A stretch of DNA of 64,000 nucleotides from Isoetes taiwanensis (lineage: Eukaryota; Streptophyta; Lycopodiopsida; Isoetales; Isoetaceae). The position numbers were made by a program, and so were the translations under genes. This document shows positions 33,421-42,216 of the stretch, piece after piece. How positions within the stretch are numbered: the stretch's first letter is position 1; every line of letters starts with the position of its first letter. The stretch covers positions 1,000,783-1,064,782 of the forward strand of contig JAJEKV010000164.1 in assembly GCA_021234155.1 (NCBI GenBank), in the 5' to 3' direction. The notes under the pieces were generated by a model. That model made no database searches, was not told the DNA's origin, and was given only the letters and a program-made list of their open reading frames with translations.

Positions 33421-33539
33421 GGTTCATGCCCCCTAGCAACAACCCGTCCCCACGGAGGAAGTTACGCAAAGGTCCTTTTCACGCAAGCATGCAATGACAC
33501 ACACATTGTTAGAAACCCGCGGAAATGATCATAAAATAT

Positions 33540-33720
33540 TCACAAAAGCGGGCAAATGCGGGTGCGCCATTTGTTCAAATAAGCGCGGCCGCGCCATTTG
33601 CCACAAAATAGCCCGGCCAGCGCCATTTGAGTAAATAGCGGCGGTGGCGCTATTTGGAGAACAAATGGCGGCGCGCTTATTTGATCTAATGGCGCACCAG
33701 CGCCATTTGGCTTTCTTAGG
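33540..33720. repeat. element Y GCGCCATTTG motif cluster
   Basis: Copies of CAAATGGCGC or its complement GCGCCATTTG alternate here and again at 35097-35490, 37075-37135 and 38868-39115. They are absent from elements X and Z. Their place in introns, intergenic DNA and the right subterminal region parallels the different motif of element X. Confidence 0.75.
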
Positions 33721-34379
33721 AACAAAAGCGGGGAAAACTTAGGGACGATAGTTACACGGTCTGTTACTCTGATTACTACATATAACTTCTGGGGATACAG
33801 CGGATTCGAAGATTAGTTACACATTAATAGAGATTACTAAAGACTACAAGATTATTACAGTTATTCTGAGTTCTGCAGTTACAACACACTCTGATTATTT
33901 CTGAATTGTTACGGTTACTCTGATTACTCTGAGGGGGTAGAAACATTATTACGCACTTATAGGAGTCATTGCTGACAGTTAAACTAAAACAGAACGGTCA
34001 CTAACCTTGGGATCATTGTAGATCGAGAATCTGCCATTGAAAGAAGGGAAGAGCCTTGAATCAAGTAGGCGCCTGCTAACCAAGTGAAGCGTGCTATGAA
34101 ATGAAGAAGCTGCTAACCAAGTGAAGCCTGCTATCAAATGAAGAAGCGCCTGCTATGAAATGAAGAAGCGCTGCTATGAAATGAAGAACGCTAACCAAGT
34201 GAAGCGCCTACAAATGAAGGTAGCGGCAAAGAAGCGCTCTTGAACCAATGCCTAAAGGCGGAATAGGCGTCGGCTTGGTGACCAAGTCCTCTAAAGGCGC
34301 AAGTACTGCGGATGTTGAAGCGAGGAGGGGGGCGTAAAATCATAACCCCTAGTCACGAGGGCCATATACTTTTTACCAT

Positions 34380-34862
34380 ATCGTACGATGAGATTTTATA
34401 AGCGGCTTTGAGGCGGTGGCACAATATATCGCGAAAAGTGGCGGGGAATTCAAATTTTAAATTTCTAGTGGCGGACGGTGAGAATTCAAATTTTAGAATT
34501 CAATTGGCCGGTAGGAAATTCAAATTCAAAATTGAAAAATTCAAAGTGAGGGACGGTAGGAAGAAATTTGTGGTGGCACAAGGCAATTGGCGGGCCAAAA
34601 CCTGTCGCGCCATTAGTTTCGACGGGTTTATTTTCTCTCATTTCATTTCTTTCATTTCATTTCATCCGCCAGCGATCAGCGCCTTCCGCCAGTGCCCAGC
34701 GCCTTCCGCCTTCTCTCTCTAGAGCCTTAGCTTTCTCTCTCTAAGCGCCGTGTTTCTCTCTCTAAGCGCAGTGGTAGTTTGTTGATCCAGGATTTCGAGG
34801 AAAAAGGGTGGAGTAAATTTCTCGATTGCACATGCGTTCCACAATCTGATTCGCATATCACG
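34380..34862 (+). promoter_or_regulatory. probable promoter and CT-rich leader of the Y + strand gene
   Basis: GAATTCAAATTTTAGAATTC-type palindromic AT repeats (34440-34550) are followed by a CT-rich leader with TTTCTCTCTCTAAGCGC repeats (34700-34770) and then a short first exon at 34863. The CT-rich leader is typical of plant 5' untranslated regions. The minus-strand gene block lies on the other side, so the interval 33.4-34.8 kb may drive both directions, as in element X. Confidence 0.4.
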
Positions 34863-37800
34863 ATGGCGTCGGGTTCGGGTTAGTTAAATCTTGTTTTTAG
34901 ATGTTTTCGGGGTCATGGGTATTGAAATAAGCTTGGCCGTGTTTGTTTTAATGTAGGGGGGTATAGGATAGTTAGTTTACGTGGTTCTCGAGAAAGAAAT
35001 GGCCTTGTATTTGTTTCATGTAGCCAGGTGTCTAGGATGTGTTACTTTTGTAGTTTGTTTAGATCAGATGTAGTGTAATGTAAATGAAAGCCCGCTGCGC
35101 CATTTCCATGCAAATAAGCCAATCGCCATTTCTTCACTAACCGATCGCCTCTCCCTCGGCTTGCCAACAATCTAGAAAGTCTGAGGGCCTTATTATCGAC
35201 TTCAGCGTCGAGAATGCCTCGACTTCTTGGCGAGAATAGGAAGTGTACACTCTGGATTGTTTGAGGATACCCGACTTCGCCCGGTCGAGAAATGGCCGTT
35301 TGTATGATGGCATGCGCCATTTGCATGGAAATGGCCGCTGCGCCATTTTAGCGTGGAAATAAATTTCCGCCAAATGCGCCATTTCGTGGAAATGGCGCCA
35401 TTTCCCGCCAAATGCCTTGATGGCCATTTCCATGCGTGCAAAACCATTCGATACAAATGGCGATGATGGCGCCATTTCCATCAAATGGCGTAGTGGGTTG
35501 GGTTTGGGTTTCATGATTTGATTGTTGATTTGTTGTTTTCTTGTGCGACTTCTATGTCCAAGGCCCAAAAGCGTTGTGGCGGAGAAGACCGTGGTCATGG
35601 TGGAAGGCCATGGTGCATGGAAATTGTCGGAGGGCAATTCCCTTGGAGGAAGGGTCGACCCCACAAAGGGGACAAGAGGAGAGAACTTTGCCTCCTCACA
35701 AAGTCAAGAAGTGGTGAACAAGGCGTTGTGATGCGACTTGGCATCATTGTCAACATGGGGGGAGGTGAAAAAGGGGAAGATTAGACTTCCTTGGTTGCAC
35801 AGTGGAGGATCCCGTGAATTGCAGCATTGATCTGTACTGCATGGACTGGCAGTTTTACGATCCACAGATGATGGAATCGAGCATCAAGGACCAGACAGTC
35901 TCTGCCAAAAGAAAAGGCTGGCCGTTGCCTTCATCTGGCAGAGAGGCAGCTGGTATTAATGGCACGGTCGAGCTACTTAGAGGATTTGGCATTCTCCGTT
36001 CAGCTATGGACGGATCAAAGAACTCTGTGTCACATATTGTCAGAGCCAAGACCTCTTGTAATATGCCTGCTCTAATGGACAGCACTTGGCTTCGACAGGA
36101 GATTTCAAGGAAAAGGCCAAACCTTAGGCAAGCCAAGCCAAGCCAAGCCAAACCAAAAGAAGTCCAAATGGAAGGTACAGAGAATGAGGAAGAGAATCAA
36201 AAGAAAGACGAGGAAAATGCCAGGTCTCCTCCCAAGGCAGCTCCCAAGTCTCCTTCTATCAGGATCGGTTCTCCTATCAAGTCCCCAGCCAAACAGGATT
36301 CAGAGAGAACCATTAGTGATACTAAATCCTCCCCACATCGGAGAGGTAAAGGCACCGGATCGACGGCTGAAAGCATTCCGCAGAAAAGGAGGAGGGAAAC
36401 AAAGAAGGAGATGAGGGTCAGGAAGCAGAGGAAAATGGAAAGTCTGGAGGTGCCCTCGGAGTTGAAGATGGACCGTGATGCCGAGGAGGAGTTGGCAGAA
36501 GAAACTCTAAAAAAAATACAGCAGCACGGTCACATGTTTCCTCTAGGTGTGACATATATCAGAAAAATATCCATCTGGGATATGGAAGAGGCACCTCTAA
36601 CATGGCAAAGACGAGTTGTAAATCCGAGCATGTTAGGAAGCGTGTGCAAGTCGTTTTTTGAAGATCCCCATCCAGTCTTCACGCCGGCAAATGTGGTGCC
36701 CTTTGATCGGTCTGGCGGCTAGTACCATGGTCACAAGAATCGACCGGTGGTATCGGTTCTACATTATCAATGGCAACCATACGTCTCGGTTTCGGCTTTC
36801 GTGTGTCGAGAAGTTGGGGGCCGAAGATGCGAATTGAACTTCGAAAAAGATTTACACTTATAGATTGCAGAGTTCTTTACGAGAGCGAGTGACTTGGACC
36901 TTCTTCATTTCGGTGTGGATGTCAATGACATTATAGCGGGGCGGTATTTAAGGAACCCTCGCGCGATCGGATACACCACTGCGTAGGCAATACCAAGTCG
37001 CGGCAAACCAGCACCGGCGAGGAAAAAGGCCAATCAAGAAGCGCGAATACAAGGTATGTGCCATCATATGCAAAGCAAATGGTTTTGACCTCAAATGCGC
37101 CATTTGACCTCAAATGGCGTATGTGGCGCCATTTGACTACCGCTCTTTGCATTCAAGCTCTAACATATTTGGTTTGCCTTTCAGCATTACCTTGAAATGG
37201 TTGACAAGATTCTCGGGGAAAGCATACCAAGGATGTCAATAGGTTCGTTTTTCATGCGGGGGCGACATTTACGCTCTCTTTCACCAAATGTGGAATAAAT
37301 GGAAAAAAGGGGAGCTGAAAGATAACAAGGGCCAACAAATAGCGATCAATTGGGCAAAGGATAAGGATTATTTTAGCGAGAACTACCTCGGATGCATGAG
37401 AGGCCTAGATTATGAAGATTGCGTAAGCTGTCCTCCAAGAAGCCATCCGGGGGACATTTATGTTAAGGTCACATCGGATTATAAGGGTAATAATTTTTCA
37501 AGGCGAAACCACGAGAACTTGAGGATTCTTGCCTACATGAAGAAGGAGATTCTCAACTACATCCATGATGAACTTGGAATGAAGTCTGAGAAAGTTCGAG
37601 GACTTGAGAAAGGTGTCAAGCCAGATTCCCGGACTCAACCCTCCTATCGTGGGGTGTGGTGCATAATAAGTGGGTCTCGGGCGGAATCTTGAAAGAGGCG
37701 TCCATGGTCATGTGCCCTTCTCATTAGGCAGATCCATATGTAAGATTCTAAAGCCGAGTCAGGGGCGACTTCAAAATTTTTACGTGGAGTGTGTTTCTAG

Positions 37801-38726
37801 TGGTGGGATTGTCGGGATCGGTCGTGTTGCCTGCCCGGCATGATCTGTTTGGATCTTGAGGCAAATTACTCCGATTTGGGATCCCGCCACTCTAGCCAAA
37901 TTCTTTGATCTTTGCTTCTAAGATGGCGGATGTTGAGACATCTTTGGATAATATGTTTTGCTAGGCGAACATACGAGTCTCTTTAGCCTTTATACGGAGA
38001 TTAGAATCGGATCTAGAGTTTACTTAGGCATGTATGAAGAGGAAAGTGGGTGGGCACCGGTGGTGGCATAAAAGAGCCAACGGTTTGTGGTTCTAGCCAC
38101 CGGGATCTCAGCCCAAAACGCGGCTGATGAACACCGGATCTCGGGTTTTATGGTGAACATCCCGGAAAGCACACGAAGTTCCTAAGACCCATAAAGATGC
38201 GGTTGGTGCGAGGCGGAGAATCGGCTAACAAGCTCCCTGAGGGACGGGTTCAAATCACGGTTGGCAAGGTATGGAAGGGAATACTTGGTTCACAAGCGGG
38301 TTGGTCCTGCTACATCAAAGATACCTTGTCGATAAGCTCGCCCTCCGGGTAACCTTGTTACGGACTTTTTACGGTGGGGCTTTTACTAGGGCATCATTGC
38401 AGATAAAAAGGAGTTGTGTGGCCTATGAGCATGATGGAAAAAAGATCCAATGTATGCAAGGGATTCTTGAAAGAATTGACAACGTCATTAATCCCTTGCT
38501 TGATCCAGCAGCCATGGCCTCTCGTCGAGTTTTGACACTGACTGGGCCTACTCCAGGAGAGACATCACATGGTGGTGGAGGAGAGGGGTCACAGGCTGGT
38601 GCAGGAGATGCCACAGGATCCGGGGAACAAGTAGTAAAAGACACAGAGACGCAGATTGACCTCAGTAAGATTAACCCGGCTGATATTGATAAAGCAGATT
38701 CTACTATTTTTGGTGAGGAATATTGA
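34863..38726 (+). CDS. element Y + strand gene, multi-exon, partly broken
   Basis: A short exon (ATGGCGTCGGGTTCGG, donor GTTAGT) at 34863 is followed by a long open frame 35802-36722 (306 codons) with SP-rich stretches (SPSIRIGSPIKSPAK), a basic nuclear-signal-like run (KRRRETKKEMRVRKQRK), and a C-terminal part with RRVVNPSMLGSVCKSFFEDP and FTPANVVPFD. In the next frame comes WYRFYIINGNHTS, which together resemble a ParB/sulfiredoxin-like domain. Further exons: HYLEMVDKILGESIPRM (from 37184, after TTTCAG), DIYALFHQMWNKWKKGEL to 37692, and a C-terminal exon ending ILERIDNVINPLLDP, then SKINPADIDKADSTIFGEEY, at 38726. Frame changes between 36720-37150 and 37690-38270 suggest decay. Function unknown. 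Confidence 0.4.
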
Positions 38727-40013
38727 AAACTGATTTGCATATCATACTTGTATATAAGATTTACCTCTGTGGTATTCATGATTACTGTACTGATTACTCT
38801 TTTGAATACTGATAAGACATACGATCTTACTGTATTTACCCCTTTTGTATATCTTACTTGTAAAGCAAATAGCGCAGCAGCGCCATTTGCAATATGAATA
38901 TATTGCAACAGACTGCGCGGCCGTGCTATTTGTTAGCTTTTTCCCGTGTATTGTCCTTATGATTCACTTCAAATGCAGCGCCTTTATTGCTTTTATTCCA
39001 CAATTTTTATTCAAATGGCGCAACCAGGTTGTTTCGCCCGTCGAATTCCGCCCCATTTTGTGTCAAATAGCGCGGTTTTCAGGCTAATCCTTGTGCATTT
39101 TTAAGTAAATAGCGTAGATTTGATTGCTGAATGTGTGAAAAAACAACGAACAATTTCATTTCGAGCGAAAATGGAATCACGAAATTTCCAACTTTAATGA
39201 AACTCTGCTTTTTAGATCTAGATAATGCATGGTTATACCCTAGTTACACTATATTTATGTTGATAAAGTGAATTCCTATATAGAGTCAATTAGAATGCAT
39301 CATTTACTATCCTTATGAGACTTATAGATGGGGCTTATTGAAGCACTTTAACCCATATTTTTATTTTGAATTATGTACAATAATTTCTTTAGTTAATAAT
39401 GATACTAATAAAACATATAAACACAAAAAAAATTCCTTGGACTATAGCTTCTCTAGTTAAGGATTCATTGTCACAAAAATTAAGTCAAAATTTGCAATAA
39501 TAAGAGAGAAATAATTCTTGAACCTCATGCAGCAATTGATACCAAATGATAGCGGCAAAACATGGAAACATGCAAATTGACATGTTTTATCATAATATAT
39601 CAATTAATTTCATATTTAGCAAGGTTTAGACACTTTTATGCTAGAAAATTGAAGAATGCAGTTCTAGAGTCCTGTAAAAACTACCAAATTCTCCAAAGTT
39701 TGAACAATCATACCAATATAAAGGTGAATCCAATGGTCATGAAATTCTCACAGGTCGTTAAGAATCAAGTGAAGACTCAAATAGTGGTGGTATATTTTAA
39801 AATTAAAATTTCTCTTGTGAGATATATCGGTTTAAGTGGCAGGGGGTATGGTGGACCATTTCTGGTCCATGGACCAGAAATGGTCCCCGGGACAACTCTA
39901 GTGTTAAGCTACGAAAGCTAGTTACTGTATGCAATCCACGCCATGCGTGTATCCTGTATTGTACTTTAAAGCAGTACTGTAATTTCTTCACAAACTGTAC
40001 TGTAATTTTTAAA

Positions 40014-40232
40014 TTTGAGAGAGCTGAAGTGAAATCACGCCAGGCGCGAAATATGTTTGTGTGCAAAATGTTTACATTGTAGAGGTCCAATACATGCCTG
40101 GCGTGAACTGCATAAAGCTAATTACTGTATGCAATCCACGCCAGGCGTGTATTGGACTGCTTGACAATTTAAACATTTTGCACACAAACATATTTCGCGC
40201 CTGGCGTGATCTCACTTCAGCTCTCTCAAAAT
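40014..40232. repeat. 62-bp inverted repeat carrying element X motifs
   Basis: The arms at about 40014-40077 and 40167-40232 contain GAGAGAGCTGAAGTGA, CACGCCAGGCGCGAA and ATATGTTTGTGTGCAAAATG in mirror order. A 30-bp direct repeat (TTACTGTATGCAATCCACGC) lies at 39920 and 40120. The region starts right after the TTAA of the nested element, so it belongs to element X. Confidence 0.8.
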
Positions 40233-40271
40233 TAAGAATGAAAGAGCGGAATTCAAAAGCGACTTACGAAG

Positions 40272-40506
40272 AAATTACAGTTATGCTTTCAAGTTAGAGT
40301 TGACACTAAAGAAACATATTGCAGTCATTAAATCCTTGTATTGCCATTGAAAATTTTTACATAAGGCCTTCTATTAGAGTTGCCAGAATTCAAAATAGCT
40401 TCTGCAGAAATTACAGTTCTGCTTTCAAGTTAGAGTAGAAACTAAAGAAACATATTTCAGTCAGTAAATCCTTGTATTGCCATTGAAAAATTTTACATAA
40501 GGCCTT
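40272..40506. repeat. 100-bp direct repeat, two units
   Basis: The units 40272-40372 and 40408-40506 share AAATTACAGTT, TGCTTTCAAGTTAGAGT, and TAAATCCTTGTATTGCCATT, then ACATAAGGCCTT, with few differences. Confidence 0.8.
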
Positions 40507-40644
40507 TTAAGTTGCCCAGCTCTGTGTTACAAAATTATAGAAGTTCTAGGCAGTTTAAGGAGATGCCTAGCTCCATTCATAATTAAGGAGGCCTTTTTTG
40601 GAGATGCCCATCCAAAAACTAAATAACAAAAACAAAAAAAAAAA

Positions 40645-41117
40645 AATTCAGCCCTCTACCTCCTCCTCTTCTTCCTCCTCCTCTTCTTCCTCTGAGCTTT
40701 CATCTGCCATCTCTCCAAGGATGTCTTCGGCAGCATCTTTGTCTTCGGAGGAGGAGAGGGCGTCCATAATCAGCTGCTTTTTTTCTTCTTCTAATTCTTC
40801 CCGCCATTCTTCATCTGCTTCCTCCATTTCTTCTTCTTTTTCAAGCTCGTTCTCCATCTCCTCATCTAAATCAAGGGGGAGACTCAGGGCTCAGGGCTCA
40901 GGGACTCAGGGCTGCTGGTGCTGGTGCTCAACCCACAGTGGCATCTGCGGGAGGGGGGAATGGATTTCTTTATCAATTTTTTGATCTGCCTCTTTGCCTC
41001 TCGGAGGCGAGTCCGGCGGGATGGAGCGGGACGAGGCCGGGCAGCATGGCTCACCATGGAACGAGGCCGGGCAGCATGGCTCACCATGGAACGAGGCCGG
41101 GCAGCATGGCTCACCAT
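40645..41117 (-). CDS. small acidic protein gene, element X right end
   Basis: A TATA-like CCTATAAGAAACC (about 41213-41225) precedes ATG 41115-41117. The frame starts with three copies of a ten-residue repeat (MVSHAARPRS) encoded by a 30-bp DNA tandem repeat (41031-41119), then a basic stretch (REAKRQIKKLIKKS). After a stop or an unrecognised intron near 40880 comes a long acidic tail, EMENELEKEEEMEEADEEW to a run of Glu ending at 40648. The Arg/Lys-rich start and Glu-rich end suggest a nuclear or chromatin-associated protein, but low complexity makes this weak. The + strand Ser-rich frame is its shadow. Confidence 0.35.
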
Positions 41118-41249
41118 GGTAGAAGGCGCTAGAAATCAATGAAGGCGCTAGAAGGAAGAAAGGATTGGCGGTTGAAAGAATGGAGGGTTGAATGAGTAGT
41201 TGCATGCAAGGTTTCTTATAGGCGCGGTTGTAATTATGATTCCATCACA

Positions 41250-42216
41250 TCATACAAGATTTATATCATATACGAATTAGCTATCATTACTTCTATTGAA
41301 TTATTTACGCCCTAGGTTATCATTAATTCTCTATAGAATTACCCACATGTCAGCTATACTTAAAACCTATGTTTTCATTAATTTTGTATAATTACCTAGA
41401 CCTCAGCTATACTTACAACCAACTTTGGCCTATCTAGATTTACGACCTATACTTACCTCATTAGTACTACTAGCATACACCCTATGTTACCATTAATTTT
41501 GCAATAATTACCTACACCTAAGCTATACTTACAACCTATTTTTGGCTTACAACATATATTTGTCCATTTAATGGTTTTTTTGGTATTTCTTAAGTTTCCC
41601 TTTAATCGGTTCTCAAAATTACTTTGTCCTTTTTTCGAACTAATATTAAGACATTTCACTTTATATAGGTGAAGTGTGTGGATCCTAAAAAGGGTAAAAA
41701 TGTAATACCTATCCCCCCAACATGTTTCAACATTGTTACCACATGTTCTTATCACATTGTTACCCCATTGTAAACATTGTTCTTGTAGGTCAATCTTTGT
41801 GGACCACCCAAAGGGTGTTGAGTTTTGAGACTACTAAGCAAATTATCCTCTGATGGGTTGGATTGGAAGAATAAGAAGGTGAAACTGAAGCACCAATGCA
41901 ATAAGGACCTAGTAGGTGAAGGAACTATCATACTAGCTGATCCTATCCAGTCATCAATGATGAAAGGTTAGGAGAGGATAAAGTGGGTGTGGCCATAACA
42001 AGTTTAGAGGAAAAATGGAAGGAAAAAGGATCAAATCACCGGATTGCACCTTTTGTATTAAACAATTGGAGGTTCCATGCATCATGCCATGGCCTATAGC
42101 TGCATTGAGTTTATAGGAGAATTCCTTTTACGAGCCGGAGGTTGTGGATGACACGATTTTCTTAATGCACCTCAGATAGCTGCCGGGACCACATTTTTGA
42201 GAAGAGGGCACACTCG
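41250..42216. repeat. subterminal-type repeats left of the second DUF7869 gene
   Basis: A phrase around CTCAGCTATACTTACAACC with ATTACCTA and CATTAATTTTG occurs three to four times in 41300-41560. The rest is AT-rich without a gene. It may be the left end of a further element (Z) that carries the gene at 42217-45213; no terminal repeat was identified. Confidence 0.4.

Larger units (their letters stand above)
28045..39211. mobile_element. element Y: 11-kb gene-bearing DNA transposon
   Basis: Inverted ends GCAGAGTTTCATTAAAG (28053-28069) and its complement (39191-39207) extend to about 23 bp. The octamer TTAGATCT flanks both sides (28037-28044 and 39212-39219), and the outside sequence rejoins the piggyBac-like element. 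The very ends are uneven (TGTTTAAAG on the left, CTTT on the right). Content: short repeats near the left end, a twin small-gene unit, a minus-strand DUF7869-like gene, two DUF8039-like modules, and a + strand multi-exon gene. An 8-bp duplication fits hAT, P-type or KDZ/Zisupton-type elements, but the TIR is not a sequence I know. Confidence 0.75.
26130..39903 (+). mobile_element. piggyBac-like element 2, carrying element Y
   Basis: The left terminus CACTAGAGTTGTCCC (26130-26144) and right terminus GGGACAACTCTAGTG (39889-39903) are perfect 15-bp inverted repeats flanked on both sides by TTAA (26126-26129, 39904-39907). Exact TTAA duplication is the hallmark of piggyBac-type insertion. Without element Y the length is about 2.6 kb, in line with element 1. 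No transposase frame is visible. Many palindromic GGACCA..TGGTCC-type motifs (for example 26150-26165, 26519-26535 and 39853-39890) are spread through both halves and both copies. Confidence 0.85.
19196..41240. mobile_element. element X (outer element of the nest; ends approximate)
   Basis: The stretches 19.2-26.13 kb and 39.9-41.24 kb share a repeated palindrome-like motif (CGCGCCTGGCGTG with a TATTC extension; about 20 occurrences) that is not seen elsewhere. It lies on both sides of piggyBac-like element 2, so X continues across that insertion and is about 8.3 kb without it. It carries a minus-strand gene block (19378-24530), a + strand DUF8039-like gene (25056 on), and an acidic-protein gene (40645-41117). 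I could not find terminal inverted repeats or a target duplication, so the class is unknown. DUF8039 proteins in plants are often linked to CACTA-like elements. Confidence 0.5.

Noticed and set aside
40598-40984. Serine-rich protein on the + strand
   Set aside because: It is the shadow of a CT-rich stretch whose opposite strand encodes the acidic tail; poly-Ser arises from TCC/TCT repeats.
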